A stretch of 64,000 nucleotides of DNA from Dechloromonas aromatica (nom. nud.) (GTDB taxonomy: Bacteria > Pseudomonadota > Gammaproteobacteria > Burkholderiales > Rhodocyclaceae): the NCBI GenBank assembly GCA_017848965.1, contig JAFIHA010000045.1, forward strand, positions 54,410 to 118,409. The letters are read 5' to 3'. Below, one piece after another: positions 30,853-41,239 of this stretch; positions within the stretch are counted from its first letter, which is position 1, and every line of letters starts with the position of its first letter. Both the position numbers and the translations under genes were made by a program. The notes under the pieces were generated by a model. The model saw only the letters and a list, made by a program, of their open reading frames with translations, searched no databases and had not been told where the DNA came from.

Positions 30853-31868
30853 TCAAGACCCTGGCCGCCTGCGCCCTCACCACCCTCACCGCTTTCAGCC
30901 AATGCGCGCTCGCCGTGCCCGGCAGCATCGCCGAATTGCCGGAAGCCGAAATCTTCGCCCGCGACCTGGCACAACGCCACGGTTTCGACGCCGATGAACT
31001 GCTCGCCCAGTTCGCCCGGGTCAAGCAAAACGCCGGCGTGCTGTCGTTGATCGCCCCGCCGACGCTACCGACACAGCGTTCGTGGACGCGCTACCGCGCC
31101 CGCTTCGTCAATCCGCAGCGCGTCGCCGGTGGCGTCGATTTCTGGCAGGAGCACGCGGCAACCCTGGCCCGCGCCAGAGTCATCTACGGTGTTCCGGAAG
31201 AGGTGATCGTCGCCATCATCGGCGTCGAAACCGTCTATGGCCGCAACACCGGCGGCTTCAGCGTGCTTGAGGCGCTGGCGACGCTGGCCTTCCAGTACCC
31301 GCGGCGAGCCGATTTCTTCCGTACCGAACTTGAGCAGTTCCTGCTGCTCAGCCGCGAGAACAGCCTTGATCCGCTGACGGTGCGCGGCTCCTACGCTGGC
31401 GCGATCGGCATTCCGCAGTTCATGCCTGGCAGCCAGCGGCGCTTTGCCGTGGATTTCGACCGGGACGGCCGCATCGATCTGGCAAACAGCGTCGACGACG
31501 CGATCGGCAGCGTCGCCCGCTTCCTCGAGCAGCATGGCTGGCAGGCCGGCCAGCCGGTCGCCGTAGTGGCCAACCTGCCGGGAACGCCGGACGCCTCGCT
31601 GATCGAAGCCGGCATCCGCCCCAGTCTGCGGGCCAGCGATCTGTTCGAGCGCGGCATCCTGGCCGAGGCGCCGGCCGACGCGACGGTGACGCTGGTCGAC
31701 CTGGTGACGCCGGAGGCGCCGACCGAATACTGGCTGGGTTTCGAGAACTTCTACGTGATCACCCGCTACAACCGCTCCAGCTTCTACGCAATGTCGGTCT
31801 TCCAGCTGGCCGAGGCGATCCGTCAGGCGCGCACCGAGATGCAGACCGCGCTCAACCAGGCGCGGTAG
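30849..31868 (+). CDS. mltB: Lytic murein transglycosylase B
   Basis: An SLT/MltB-type peptidoglycan lytic transglycosylase of 339 residues. The catalytic glutamate is Glu127 in IIGVETVYGRNTGG; other family blocks are RGSYAGAIGIPQFMPGS and the GENWxxF-like region. A signal peptide (AACALTTLTAFSQCALA) is present without a clear lipobox, so the protein may be soluble periplasmic. The start is a TTG overlapping the tgpA stop (TTGA) with GGAG 6 bases upstream; no ATG fits. It is translationally coupled to the MoxR-DUF58-TgpA set. Confidence 0.9.
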   Translation: MIKTLAACALTTLTAFSQCALAVPGSIAELPEAEIFARDLAQRHGFDADELLAQFARVKQNAGVLSLIAPPTLPTQRSWTRYRARFVNPQRVAGGVDFWQEHAATLARARVIYGVPEEVIVAIIGVETVYGRNTGGFSVLEALATLAFQYPRRADFFRTELEQFLLLSRENSLDPLTVRGSYAGAIGIPQFMPGSQRRFAVDFDRDGRIDLANSVDDAIGSVARFLEQHGWQAGQPVAVVANLPGTPDASLIEAGIRPSLRASDLFERGILAEAPADATVTLVDLVTPEAPTEYWLGFENFYVITRYNRSSFYAMSVFQLAEAIRQARTEMQTALNQAR

Positions 31869-31873
31869 GCCGC

Positions 31874-32812
31874 CTACAGCACCGAGTCGCGTGTCACCTT
31901 GCCGCGCCGCATCATGCGGCGCAGGCGCTCGAGGCCTTCCAGCTGGATCTGCCGGACGCGCTCGCGGGTCAGGCCGAGATCGCCGGCAATCGCGTCGAGA
32001 GTGGCGATTTCGTTGCCGTTCAGTCCGTAACGGCGCTCGATCACCTGGCGCTGGCGCTCGCTCAGTTCGCTCAGCCAGCTTTCGAGCAGGAGGCCGACCT
32101 CGTTCGACTGCAACAGCAATTCCGGATCGGCCGCCCCGCTATCGTCGGTGATGAACTCGGCCATCGTGTGGTTGGGGTCGATGTCGAGCGGCGCGTCGAG
32201 CGACGCGATGTGCTCGTTGAGCGACAGGATGCGACGGATGTCGGCGACCGGCCGGTCGAGCAACGCCGCCACCCGCTCGACCGTCGATTCGCGGCCGTCG
32301 GCGGACTCCAGGTGGCGCATGGCGCGCAGCACAAGATTGATTTCCTTGACCACATGCACCGGCAGACGGATGGTCCGCGCGTGGTTCATGATGCTGCGTT
32401 CGATGCTCTGGCGGATCCACCAGGTCGCGTAGGTCGAAAAACGGAAGCCGCGCTCGGGGTCGAACTTTTCCAGCGCATGGATGAGACCGAGGTTGCCTTC
32501 CTCGATCAGGTCGAGAAAGGGAATGCCGCGGTTCAGGTAGTGCTTGGCGATATTCACCACCAAGCGCAGGTTGTGCTCGATCATCTGCTGACGGGCCACG
32601 AAATCGCCACCACGCACCAAACGAGCTTTCGCCAGTTCCTGGTCCGGCGTCAGCAGCGGCCTGGCGCCGATTTCGTTGAGGTAGATCTGGGTGACATCCT
32701 CGATCAGGCTGCCTTCGACCGATGGCAGATCGCCCAGCGCCAGCAGAAAGCCATCACTTTCCGCGGCGCCGGTCAGCGCCGCTTCGTCTTCGTCATCCTC
32801 GTCGTGACTCAT
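31874..32812 (-). CDS. rpoS: RNA polymerase sigma factor RpoS
   Basis: A group 2 sigma70-family factor of 312 residues. Region 1.2 begins SLIEDVTQIYLNEIG; region 2 has LIEEGNLGLIHALEKFDPERG and YATWWIRQSIERSI; region 4.2 ends with GLTRERVRQIQLEGLERLR. The acidic N-terminus replaces the large sigma70 N-domain. As last gene of the surE-pcm-nlpD-rpoS order it fits RpoS, the general stress sigma. It overlaps nlpD by 4 bases (ATGA). Confidence 0.95.
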   Translation of the reverse strand: MSHDEDDEDEAALTGAAESDGFLLALGDLPSVEGSLIEDVTQIYLNEIGARPLLTPDQELAKARLVRGGDFVARQQMIEHNLRLVVNIAKHYLNRGIPFLDLIEEGNLGLIHALEKFDPERGFRFSTYATWWIRQSIERSIMNHARTIRLPVHVVKEINLVLRAMRHLESADGRESTVERVAALLDRPVADIRRILSLNEHIASLDAPLDIDPNHTMAEFITDDSGAADPELLLQSNEVGLLLESWLSELSERQRQVIERRYGLNGNEIATLDAIAGDLGLTRERVRQIQLEGLERLRRMMRRGKVTRDSVL

Positions 32813-33723
32813 CTTTTCGGCAGGAAGGGCGTCGGATCCACCGGCTTGCCCTGCTTGCGGATTTCGAAATGCAGCTTGACGCTGTCAGTCCCGGTATCAC
32901 CCATTTCGGCAATCTTTTGGGCACGTTTGACGGCCTGCCCTTCCTTGACCAGGATGCGCCGGTTGTGGGCATAGACCGAGAGAATATCGGTACTGTGCTT
33001 GACGATCACCAGTCGTCCGTAGCCCGCCAGCGCGTCTCCAACGTAGAGCACCTTGCCGTCGGCCGCTGCCAGCACCGGATCGCCGGATTTGCCGCCGAAA
33101 TCGATGCCCTTGTTGCTGCTGCCGTTATAGCCCGCCTTGAGCGCCGCGGCGCTCGGCCACACCCATTGTCCCGCCTCGGCTTCCGCTGTGGCTGGCGTTG
33201 CCGGGGGCGTCGCTGCGGGAGTCGTGGGCACCGCCGCCGGTGTGCTGGCCGCTACTGTCGTCGGCTGCTTGTTCAACCGAGCATACGCTTCGTCCGAATA
33301 AGGTTCCTTGCCGCCGCGCGGCTCGCTGATCGCGCCCTTGGCCGGCGTCGCCACCGTTGCGCCTGTCGGCGTCGCATCGAGCGGCCGTGATTCGACGCCA
33401 GTGTCGATCCCGATCGGGCTGGCCACCGATGTCGCCTGTGCGTTCGACGAGGTTGCCGCCGCAGCCGCCGGACGCAGCCGCAGAATCTGCCCTTCGCGCA
33501 AAGCCGAAGGATTTTCGATGTTGTTCAGCGCGGCCAGTTCGACATGGTCGAGCCCGTTCTCGCGCGCGATGCGATACAGGGTATCGCCACGTTTGACCAA
33601 GTATTCCCCGGGGCCGGCGACTCGGCTCTGAGCTGTCGGCGAAGGATTGGCAAGCGGCGCGGGCGCCTGTGAACAGGCGGCGAGAGAAAGGAGGAGTGAA
33701 ACCAGGAGAAGGGGTTTGATCAT
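32809..33723 (-). CDS. nlpD: NlpD: LysM lipoprotein with degenerate LytM domain
   Basis: A 304-residue outer-membrane lipoprotein: lipobox LAAC (Cys17), a LysM domain (about 43-85, YLVKRGDTLYRIARENGLD), a Pro/Ala/Thr-rich linker and a C-terminal M23/LytM domain. The LytM zinc ligands are not conserved: the first HxGxD motif reads NKGID and the last HLHFE-like motif reads VKLHFE. Such degenerate LytM proteins activate cell-wall amidases (AmiC) rather than cut murein themselves. It overlaps rpoS and pcm by 4 bases each. Confidence 0.93.
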   Translation of the reverse strand: MIKPLLLVSLLLSLAACSQAPAPLANPSPTAQSRVAGPGEYLVKRGDTLYRIARENGLDHVELAALNNIENPSALREGQILRLRPAAAAATSSNAQATSVASPIGIDTGVESRPLDATPTGATVATPAKGAISEPRGGKEPYSDEAYARLNKQPTTVAASTPAAVPTTPAATPPATPATAEAEAGQWVWPSAAALKAGYNGSSNKGIDFGGKSGDPVLAAADGKVLYVGDALAGYGRLVIVKHSTDILSVYAHNRRILVKEGQAVKRAQKIAEMGDTGTDSVKLHFEIRKQGKPVDPTPFLPKR

Positions 33724-34382
33724 TGTATTCCGGATAACAAAGGCACGAACCGGACGGGGTCCAGTCGCGTCTCCGTAAACCCGTTTGGGGTGTGTTCAAC
33801 AAGGCAAAGATACTGCTCCTGCCCCCCGACAGGCAAGACCATTCGACCACCGGGCGCCAACTGACGGAGCAATTCCGGCGGAATAAGCGGACCGGCGGCG
33901 GCGACGATGATGCTGTCGAAAGGCGCCGCTTCCGGCAAACCGAAATTGCCGTCAGCCAGTTTCAGGCGCACATTGAACTGCTGCAGCGTGCGCATGTTGG
34001 CCTTGGCCTTCTCCAGCAAAGGACCGATCCGTTCAAGCGCAAAGACATCCTTGCTCAACTGCGCCAGCACCGCCGCCTGGTAGCCGCAACCAGCGCCAAC
34101 TTCAAGCGTCTTGCCCAAGCCTGGACGACCATTGAGCAACAACTCGATCATCCGCGCAACGATGTAGGGCTGGGAAATCGTCTGCCCCATGCCCAGCGGC
34201 AGGGCCGTGTCCTCGTAGGCGCGGGAAGCCAGCGCCTCCTCGACGAAGGCGTGGCGCGGCACCGCCGCCATTGCCGCCAGGACCTTCTCGCTGCGGATAC
34301 CCTTTTCGCGCAAGCGGTCGATCATCCGCGCACGCGTACGCTGCGAAGTCATGCCGATCCCCTGCAAACCACGAACCGTCAT
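33720..34382 (-). CDS. pcm: Protein-L-isoaspartate O-methyltransferase
   Basis: Repairs isoaspartyl residues in aged proteins using S-adenosylmethionine. A protein of 220 residues with the family blocks [33 protein letters not shown] and [17 protein letters not shown]. The ATG at 34382 overlaps the surE stop (ATGA); a TTG three codons upstream is less likely. It lies between surE and nlpD, the conserved order. Confidence 0.94.
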   Translation of the reverse strand: MTVRGLQGIGMTSQRTRARMIDRLREKGIRSEKVLAAMAAVPRHAFVEEALASRAYEDTALPLGMGQTISQPYIVARMIELLLNGRPGLGKTLEVGAGCGYQAAVLAQLSKDVFALERIGPLLEKAKANMRTLQQFNVRLKLADGNFGLPEAAPFDSIIVAAAGPLIPPELLRQLAPGGRMVLPVGGQEQYLCLVEHTPNGFTETRLDPVRFVPLLSGIQ

Positions 34383-35119
34383 TGCAACCAAGCCCGGATC
34401 GTTGGCAACTGACTGACCTGTGTCAGGTCGATCTGCAGCGGCGTGATCGAAACCCGCTTCTGCTCAACCGCGTGAAAATCAGTACCGGGCCCGGCATCGG
34501 CGGCGGCACCGGCGGCACCGATCCAGTAAACCGTTTCCTTGCGCGGCGAGGTCATGCGTACGACGGGCTCCGCCTTGTGCCGGCGTCCGAGACGCGTCAC
34601 CTCCCTGCCCGTCAATTGTTCGTAGGGAATATCCGGCACATTGACATTCAAGAGTACGGGCCCCTCGATCGGATTATCGAGATAATGCTCGACCAGTTCG
34701 CGGGCAACTCGACCGGCAGTTGCAAAATTCAATCCGTCAAAACTGGTCATCGACATCGCAATCGCCGGAATGCCGAGTAGATAACCTTCCATGGCGGCGG
34801 CAACGGTTCCTGAATAAATCGTGTCGTCGCCCATATTGGCGCCCGAGTTGATTCCGGAAACGATGATATCCGGCAGGTAATCCAGCATTCCGGTTACCGC
34901 CAGATGCACGCAGTCGGTCGGTGTACCATTGACGAAATAAAATCCGTTGGCCGCCTGTTTCAGCATCAGCGGCCGATCCAGCGTCAATGAATTACTGGCG
35001 CCACTCCGATTCTGCTCGGGCGCGACGACGACGATTTCTCCCAAGCCAGCCAGGGCCTCCGCCAGCGCGGCAAGCCCCGGCGCGAAATAGCCGTCGTCAT
35101 TACTGAGCAGGATACGCAT
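34379..35119 (-). CDS. surE: 5'/3'-nucleotidase SurE
   Basis: A metal-dependent nucleotidase of 246 residues hydrolysing 5'- and 3'-nucleotides and polyphosphate. The N-terminus [16 protein letters not shown] carries the metal-binding Asp8-Asp9, followed by [17 protein letters not shown] and [20 protein letters not shown]. Its start overlaps the stop of the H-NS-like gene by one base and its stop overlaps pcm by 4 bases. Stationary-phase survival gene of the rpoS cluster. Confidence 0.96.
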   Translation of the reverse strand: MRILLSNDDGYFAPGLAALAEALAGLGEIVVVAPEQNRSGASNSLTLDRPLMLKQAANGFYFVNGTPTDCVHLAVTGMLDYLPDIIVSGINSGANMGDDTIYSGTVAAAMEGYLLGIPAIAMSMTSFDGLNFATAGRVARELVEHYLDNPIEGPVLLNVNVPDIPYEQLTGREVTRLGRRHKAEPVVRMTSPRKETVYWIGAAGAAADAGPGTDFHAVEQKRVSITPLQIDLTQVSQLPTIRAWLQ

Positions 35120-35433
35120 CAGACCAACAGCGCATCCATGCTGCCGCCTTCAGCCAACCAGGCTTCAACCCATTTCGGCTTGCGCCCGCGGCCAGTCCAC
35201 TCCTCGCCACTCTGCGGATGACGGTATTTGACCTTGACCTTGCCGCCGCTGGCGACGCGGGTTTTGACTTCCTTGGCGAGCAGTTCTTCGATGGCAAAAC
35301 CACGGGCTTTCGCAAAAGCGCGAACTTCGTTGAGAACATTCACTTTTTCTGCGGCTTCGCGGCGCTTCAATTCGGCAGGAATTTGCTGCTGAAGATCGCG
35401 AAGCTGGATGAGAGTAAGCGTAGACAGATCCAT
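35119..35433 (-). CDS. H-NS family nucleoid-associated protein
   Basis: A 104-residue protein with an N-terminal coiled-coil ([20 protein letters not shown]) and the H-NS C-terminal DNA-binding signature [19 protein letters not shown] (about residues 74-92). The ATG at 35433 has an excellent Shine-Dalgarno (AAGGAGG). H-NS proteins silence AT-rich and foreign DNA. Unusually, this one heads the surE-pcm-nlpD-rpoS run, with a one-base overlap to surE, so it may be made with these stationary-phase genes. Confidence 0.9.
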   Translation of the reverse strand: MDLSTLTLIQLRDLQQQIPAELKRREAAEKVNVLNEVRAFAKARGFAIEELLAKEVKTRVASGGKVKVKYRHPQSGEEWTGRGRKPKWVEAWLAEGGSMDALLV

Positions 35434-35461
35434 AACAACCTCCTTGACCAAAGAGCTTGCG

Positions 35462-35467
35462 ATTATA
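35462..35467 (-). promoter_or_regulatory. Possible -10 element upstream of the H-NS-like gene
   Basis: A TATAAT on the minus strand about 30 bases before the ATG, with AT-rich sequence upstream but no good -35 match. The stretch 35468-35660 beyond it holds no gene, repeat or RNA I can recognise. Confidence 0.35.
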
Positions 35468-35660
35468 AGGCAAATTTCAAAAACAAATATTCAATAACTG
35501 AAGCCACGTGGACAAAATCCGGATTCGATATTTACCAGAGAATATGTCCCGCAATTTCCGGCAATAGACTTGTTGGCGCTCCCCATTTCTCGAAGCGCCT
35601 GTCAAACAGAATAAAAGCCCGCAGTTAAACCCCAAGACTTCGTGGACGATTCGGGGGAAA

Positions 35661-35694
35661 AACAAAAAAGCCAATCCGAAGATTGGCTTTTGTT
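35661..35694 (-). terminator. Terminator after tRNA-Pro
   Basis: On the minus strand AAAGCCAATC-TTCG-GATTGGCTTT followed by TTTGTTTTT, a few bases after the tRNA 3' end. The TTCG tetraloop strengthens the hairpin. Confidence 0.85.
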
Positions 35695-35699
35695 GTTTT

Positions 35700-35777
<78 letters not shown>

Positions 35778-35787
35778 CAAGCTGAGC

Positions 35788-35793
35788 ATTATA
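35788..35793 (-). promoter_or_regulatory. -10 element of the tRNA-Pro promoter
   Basis: A perfect TATAAT on the minus strand, 12 bases before the tRNA 5' end. The -35 match (GTTTGA, 16 bases upstream) is weak. Confidence 0.45.
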
Positions 35794-35809
35794 CCGCAAT
35801 ATCGTTATT

Positions 35810-36190
35810 TCAAACAGCCAACATATCGATAATTGCCTGCAATTCACCCCGCAGACCGCTCGTCATCTTGCCCGAGGTTTCAGCCTCGACGACTTCGATC
35901 TGTTCAAGCGGCGCGCCTTCATCCAGGCGATTACGCGCGCCACTGATAGTAAAGCCTTGATTGTAAAGCAACTCACGAATGCGCCGCACCAGAAGAACCT
36001 CGTGATGCTGGTAGTAACGCCGATTGCCCCGTCGCTTGACCGGTTTGAGCTGATTGAATTCCTGTTCCCAATAGCGCAATACGTGCGGTTTGACACCGCA
36101 GAGTTCGCTGACCTCACCAATGGTGAAATAGCGTTTGGCTGGTATCGGCGGCAGCTCTTCCTTACCTGACATCTTAGGCGGTAACTCCAT
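35810..36190 (-). CDS. MerR-family transcriptional regulator
   Basis: A 126-residue regulator with an N-terminal MerR helix-turn-helix ([20 protein letters not shown], about residues 21-40) and the typical [13 protein letters not shown] wing. The C-terminus is short and carries no metal-binding cysteine set, so the ligand is unknown. The start at 36190 has AGAGG upstream and overlaps the end of ihfA; an ATG at 36172 is an alternative. This regulator follows ihfA in many betaproteobacteria. Confidence 0.88.
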   Translation of the reverse strand: MELPPKMSGKEELPPIPAKRYFTIGEVSELCGVKPHVLRYWEQEFNQLKPVKRRGNRRYYQHHEVLLVRRIRELLYNQGFTISGARNRLDEGAPLEQIEVVEAETSGKMTSGLRGELQAIIDMLAV

Positions 36191-36476
36191 CGAAGGCCTC
36201 TTCAACATCGGACTTCAGCTTCTGGCTGGCATGGAAGGTAACGACACGCCGCGCGGTGATGGGAATTTCCTCCCCGGTCTTCGGATTGCGTCCGGGGCGC
36301 TGCGGCTTGTCGCGCAATTGGAAATTGCCGAAACCGGAAAGCTTGACCCCGTCACCGGTTTCCAGGGCATTGCGGATTTCTTCGAAAAAGGCCTCAACCA
36401 TGTCTTTGGCCTCGCGCTTGTTGAGACCCACTTTCTCGAAAAGCAGGTCAGCGAGTTCGGCTTTGGTCAGCGTCAT
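36174..36476 (-). CDS. ihfA: Integration host factor subunit alpha
   Basis: A DNA-bending protein of 100 residues, partner of IhfB. The sequence starts [19 protein letters not shown], and the family signature [20 protein letters not shown] spans the DNA-intercalating proline arm. It follows pheT by 15 bases, the conserved pheST-ihfA order. Confidence 0.96.
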   Translation of the reverse strand: MTLTKAELADLLFEKVGLNKREAKDMVEAFFEEIRNALETGDGVKLSGFGNFQLRDKPQRPGRNPKTGEEIPITARRVVTFHASQKLKSDVEEAFDGVTA

Positions 36477-36491
36477 GTTATCTATTCTTAC

Positions 36492-38888
36492 TCAGGCTCG
36501 CAGCTGGGCAGCGAAATTTCGCTCCAGACTTGCGATCAGTTGCTGCATCGCTGCATCAACGTCCGAATCTTGCAAAGTGCGTTGAGTATCTTGCATAACT
36601 ATCCGTAACGCAAGACTTTTCTTGTTTTCCGGAACCCCTTTTCCGGCGTAAACATCGAACAACTGGAGGTCGGTTATCAGCCCCGGAAGATCCTGTTTCA
36701 CCCCGTCGATCAGTGCCTGAAAAGCCAAGCCTCGATCGACGACGATCGCCAGATCGCGAATCACTGCCGGGAACTTGGAAACCTCTGCGTAGGCCGGTAC
36801 GCAGACCGCCTTAAGAATATCGAATTCGAGTTCGAACAACACCGGCGCTGCAGTCAGTTCGTATTTTTGCACCCACTCCGGATGCAACTCTCCGAGACAA
36901 CCGACTTCGCGATCATCAAGCAGGATACGAGCAGCGCGGCCGGGATGCAGGGCTGGATGGTCAAGTTTCTCAAAGCGCAGCACGGCCGGCGCCAGCAAGG
37001 CTTCGAGGTCGCCCTTGACATCGAAGAAATCGACCTTGCGCCCACCGTTCGCCCAGCCATCTGGCAAGGCACCGCCAAAAGCAAGGCCGGACAGGCGCCA
37101 GGGTTGACGATAACCGGCAACCGGTTGCGCGCTGGCGTCACGATGGAAGATACGACCGACTTCGAAGAGACGGACGCGGGTCTGCTTGCGCTTGAGGTTG
37201 GTCACCAGATTGGCGACCAAGCCGCCGATCAGCGTCGAGCGCATGACCGCCATCTGGCTGGCAATCGGGTTGGCCAGACGAATCAGATCCGCTTCTTCGG
37301 TCTTGCCGGCAAAATCGGCTTCCCAGGCGGATTCGACGAAGGCGAAATTGACCACTTCCTGGTAGCCGCGATCAGCCAGCATCTGGCGGATGCGGTAAGC
37401 CGGCCGCTGCGCCTCCGGTTGGCGCAGCATCGCCATGCGGGCGCGCGGCGCCGGCGACGGGATGTTGTCGTAGCCGTACAGGCGAGCGATTTCCTCGATC
37501 AGGTCTTCCTCGATTTCCATGTCGAAACGCCAGCTTGGCGGCGTAACGAGGAATTCGTCGCCTTCTTGCGTGAAGTTCAAAGCCAGCCCCTTGAACAGAC
37601 CGGCGATGCGTTCAGCGCCGAGCGGCAGGCCGAGCACCTTTTCAGCGCGCGCGGTGCGCAAACGGACCGGTTGGCGTGCCGGCAGTTCGGCACTGGCTTC
37701 GACAACCGGACCGGCCTGGCCGCCGCAGACATCGAGAATCAGTTGCGTGGCGCGCTCGATGGCGCGACGCGTACCGCCGAAATCGACGCCGCGCTCGAAG
37801 CGGTGCGAAGCGTCCGACGCAAAACCGTGGCGGCGGGCACGGCCGGCAATGGCAGCCGGCGCGAAGAAGGCGGATTCGAGGAACAGTTCGCGCGTTTCCA
37901 GCGTAATGCCGCTCTCCTCGCCGCCCATGATCCCGGCCATGGCGAGCGGCTTGGCATCGTCGGCAATCATCAAAATATCGGCATCGACCGCAATGATCTG
38001 CTCGTTGAGCAGAAGCAGCTTTTCTTCCGGCAAGGCCAGGCGGGCATGCACCGCACCTTCAAGATGGGCGTTGTCGAAGGCATGCAGCGGCTGGCCCAGT
38101 TCGAGCATGACGTAGTTGGTAATGTCGACCAGCGCGGAAATCGAGCGGATACCGCTGCGTTCCAGGCGACGCTTCATCCATTCCGGCGTCGGCGCCTTGG
38201 CGTTGACGTCCTTGACGATGCGACCGCAGTAGAGCGGGCAGGCAGCCGGGGCGTCGAGCACGACGGCGCGCGTATCGGCAATGGTGGACGGCACCGCGTC
38301 GACCTGCGGCAGCTTCGTTGCAGCGCCGGTGATGGCACCGACTTCGCGCGCGACGCCGAGCAAGGACAAACAATCGGCGCGATTTGGCGTCAGCTTGATC
38401 TCGAAAACCTGGTCGTCGAGATCGAGGTATTCGCGGATCGACTGACCAACCGGCGCATCGGCGGGCAGCACGAGCAGACCGGAGGCGTCTTCGGCAATAC
38501 CGAGTTCCTTCGCCGAGCAGAGCATGCCCGAGGATTCGATGCCACGCACCTTGGCCACCTTGATCTTGAAATCGCCGGGCAGTTCGGCGCCGGGCAGCGC
38601 GCACGGCACTTTCAGGCCGGCGGCGACATTGGGCGCGCCACAGACGATCTGCACCGGCGTGCCGCTACCGCTCATTTGCCCAATATCAACCTGGCAGACA
38701 TTGAGACGATCGGCATCGGGATGCTTGACGACTTCAAGTACCTGAGCAACGACCACTTGATTGAAGGCGGGCGCGACCGGCGACAAATCCTCGACTTCGA
38801 GGCCGGCCATGGTCAGCAGATGGGAAAGCTCGTCGCTCGACAGGGCCGGATCGACGAAGGTACGCAACCAGGATTCGGAGAATTTCAT
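36492..38888 (-). CDS. pheT: Phenylalanyl-tRNA synthetase beta subunit
   Basis: The beta chain of the (alpha-beta)2 enzyme, 798 residues. A tRNA-binding (EMAP/OB) domain occupies about 40-150 (VVVAQVLEVVKHPDADRLNVC), followed by the B3/4 editing domain, B5 domain and a C-terminal FDX-ACB anticodon-binding domain (SKFPAVIRDLAIVVDRGLAF). The ATG at 38888 gives the standard MKFSESWLRTFVDP start. It follows pheS by 22 bases and precedes ihfA. Confidence 0.96.
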   Translation of the reverse strand: MKFSESWLRTFVDPALSSDELSHLLTMAGLEVEDLSPVAPAFNQVVVAQVLEVVKHPDADRLNVCQVDIGQMSGSGTPVQIVCGAPNVAAGLKVPCALPGAELPGDFKIKVAKVRGIESSGMLCSAKELGIAEDASGLLVLPADAPVGQSIREYLDLDDQVFEIKLTPNRADCLSLLGVAREVGAITGAATKLPQVDAVPSTIADTRAVVLDAPAACPLYCGRIVKDVNAKAPTPEWMKRRLERSGIRSISALVDITNYVMLELGQPLHAFDNAHLEGAVHARLALPEEKLLLLNEQIIAVDADILMIADDAKPLAMAGIMGGEESGITLETRELFLESAFFAPAAIAGRARRHGFASDASHRFERGVDFGGTRRAIERATQLILDVCGGQAGPVVEASAELPARQPVRLRTARAEKVLGLPLGAERIAGLFKGLALNFTQEGDEFLVTPPSWRFDMEIEEDLIEEIARLYGYDNIPSPAPRARMAMLRQPEAQRPAYRIRQMLADRGYQEVVNFAFVESAWEADFAGKTEEADLIRLANPIASQMAVMRSTLIGGLVANLVTNLKRKQTRVRLFEVGRIFHRDASAQPVAGYRQPWRLSGLAFGGALPDGWANGGRKVDFFDVKGDLEALLAPAVLRFEKLDHPALHPGRAARILLDDREVGCLGELHPEWVQKYELTAAPVLFELEFDILKAVCVPAYAEVSKFPAVIRDLAIVVDRGLAFQALIDGVKQDLPGLITDLQLFDVYAGKGVPENKKSLALRIVMQDTQRTLQDSDVDAAMQQLIASLERNFAAQLRA

Positions 38889-38910
38889 GGACGTGTTCCG
38901 AAAAAGGGGA

Positions 38911-39963
<1,053 letters not shown>

Positions 39964-39990
39964 CTACCAACGATTACACCGTGAGGAAAC

Positions 39991-40020
39991 AAAAAAGGAG
40001 GCTTGCGCCTCCTTTTTTTT
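39991..40020 (-). terminator. Hairpin between rplT and pheS
   Basis: On the minus strand GGAGGC-GCAA-GCCTCC is followed by TTTTTT, 14 bases past the rplT stop. It probably ends part of the infC-rpmI-rplT transcripts, leaving pheST to read-through or its own promoter. Confidence 0.8.
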
Positions 40021-40033
40021 CAAGAGCTTAAGC

Positions 40034-40393
40034 TCAGGCGCCGAGCTTGGCCTTGGCTTGCGCAGCCAGGGCGGCAAAAGCCGGCTGATCGAAGACGGCC
40101 AGATCGGCCAGGACCTTGCGGTCGACTTCGATGTTGGCCTTCTTCAGACCGTTCATGAAGGTGCTGTACTTCATGCCCAGCTCACGAGCGGCGGCATTGA
40201 TACGGGCGATCCACAGGGAACGGAACTGACGCTTGCGCTGACGACGGTCGCGGTACTGGTACTGACCGGCCTTCATCACCGCCTGCTTGGCGATGCGATA
40301 GACGTTCTTGCGACGACCGCGATAGCCCTTGGCCTGGGCCAGGACCTTCTTGTGACGGGCGCGGGCGGTTACACCACGTTTGACTCGGGACAT
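40034..40393 (-). CDS. rplT: 50S ribosomal protein L20
   Basis: A 119-residue basic protein beginning [19 protein letters not shown], the standard L20 start, with the [20 protein letters not shown] core. It is essential for early 50S assembly and in many bacteria represses its own operon. It follows rpmI by 11 bases. Confidence 0.98.
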   Translation of the reverse strand: MSRVKRGVTARARHKKVLAQAKGYRGRRKNVYRIAKQAVMKAGQYQYRDRRQRKRQFRSLWIARINAAARELGMKYSTFMNGLKKANIEVDRKVLADLAVFDQPAFAALAAQAKAKLGA

Positions 40394-40404
40394 GTGCTAT
40401 CTCC

Positions 40405-40602
40405 TTACGCGTAGGGCATCATGGCGCGAACGGAGGCGACGTCACGCTCGTTCACTGCTGCGGCACCGCGGAGGTGACGCTTAACCTTGGTGGTCTTCTT
40501 GGTCAGGATGTGACGCTTGAAGGCTTGGCCACGCTTGATGGAACCACCAGCGCGGACCGAGAAACGCTTCTTGGCGCTGCTCTTGGTCTTCATCTTGGGC
40601 AT
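40405..40602 (-). CDS. rpmI: 50S ribosomal protein L35
   Basis: A 65-residue basic protein, [16 protein letters not shown] at the N-terminus and KRHLRG near the middle, both L35 hallmarks. The ATG at 40602 was chosen; the upstream extension of the frame is not conserved. It lies between infC and rplT. Confidence 0.97.
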   Translation of the reverse strand: MPKMKTKSSAKKRFSVRAGGSIKRGQAFKRHILTKKTTKVKRHLRGAAAVNERDVASVRAMMPYA

Positions 40603-40692
40603 TTTGATGCTCCTTAATGTCATGCCGTCAGGTGGTTCCCGGCGGGAACGCTTGTACTACCCGAAAGCACTAATAACTGCTTTTTACTGCAC

Positions 40693-41214
40693 TTACTTCT
40701 TCTTGGCCGGCCCGATGATCATGATCATCTGGCGCCCTTCCATCTTCGGCATCTGCTCGACCGCACCGATGGCGTCGAGGTCTGCCTTGATCCGTTCCAG
40801 CTGGCGCATGCCGAATTCCTGGTGCGCCATTTCGCGGCCCCGGAAGCGCAGAGTCACCTTGACCTTGTCGCCTTCTTCCAGGAAACGCGTCATGTTCCTG
40901 AGCTTGATCTGGTAATCGTTTTCGTCGGTACCCGGGCGCAGTTTGATTTCCTTGACCTGCACCTGTTTCTGCTTCAGCTTGGCTTCGTGTGCGCGCTTCT
41001 GTTCCTGGTACTTGAACTTGCCGTAATCCATGATGCGGCAGACCGGCGGTTTCGCCGTCGGCGCGATCTCGACCAGATCGACACCGGCCTCTTCGGCCAT
41101 CTGCAGCGCGGAACGGATGCTGACGATCCCTAGCTGTTCACCTTCCAAACCCTGGAGACGAATCTCCGGCACCGTAATCTCATCGTTTAAACGATGGGCC
41201 TTGTTCTGAGCGAT
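40693..41214 (-). CDS. infC: Translation initiation factor IF-3 (AUC start)
   Basis: IF-3 stops early joining of 30S and 50S subunits and proofreads start codons. Reading back in frame from the first ATG/GTG-type codon gives [14 protein letters not shown], the conserved IF-3 N-terminus, so translation must begin at the ATC at 41212-41214, preceded by GGGGG at about 8 bases. That gives 173 residues, the normal length. Non-canonical AUU/AUC starts on infC allow IF-3 to repress its own synthesis, as known for E. coli AUU. No ATG is available at the right place. It follows thrS by about 25 bases. Confidence 0.95.
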   Translation of the reverse strand: MAQNKAHRLNDEITVPEIRLQGLEGEQLGIVSIRSALQMAEEAGVDLVEIAPTAKPPVCRIMDYGKFKYQEQKRAHEAKLKQKQVQVKEIKLRPGTDENDYQIKLRNMTRFLEEGDKVKVTLRFRGREMAHQEFGMRQLERIKADLDAIGAVEQMPKMEGRQMIMIIGPAKKK

Positions 41215-41239
41215 GGTAAAACCCCCGAAATATCAATAA

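Noticed and set aside
35477-35674. A 65-codon open frame in the intergenic region near tRNA-Pro
   Set aside because: It overlaps the tRNA terminator, has no Shine-Dalgarno and no family resemblance.
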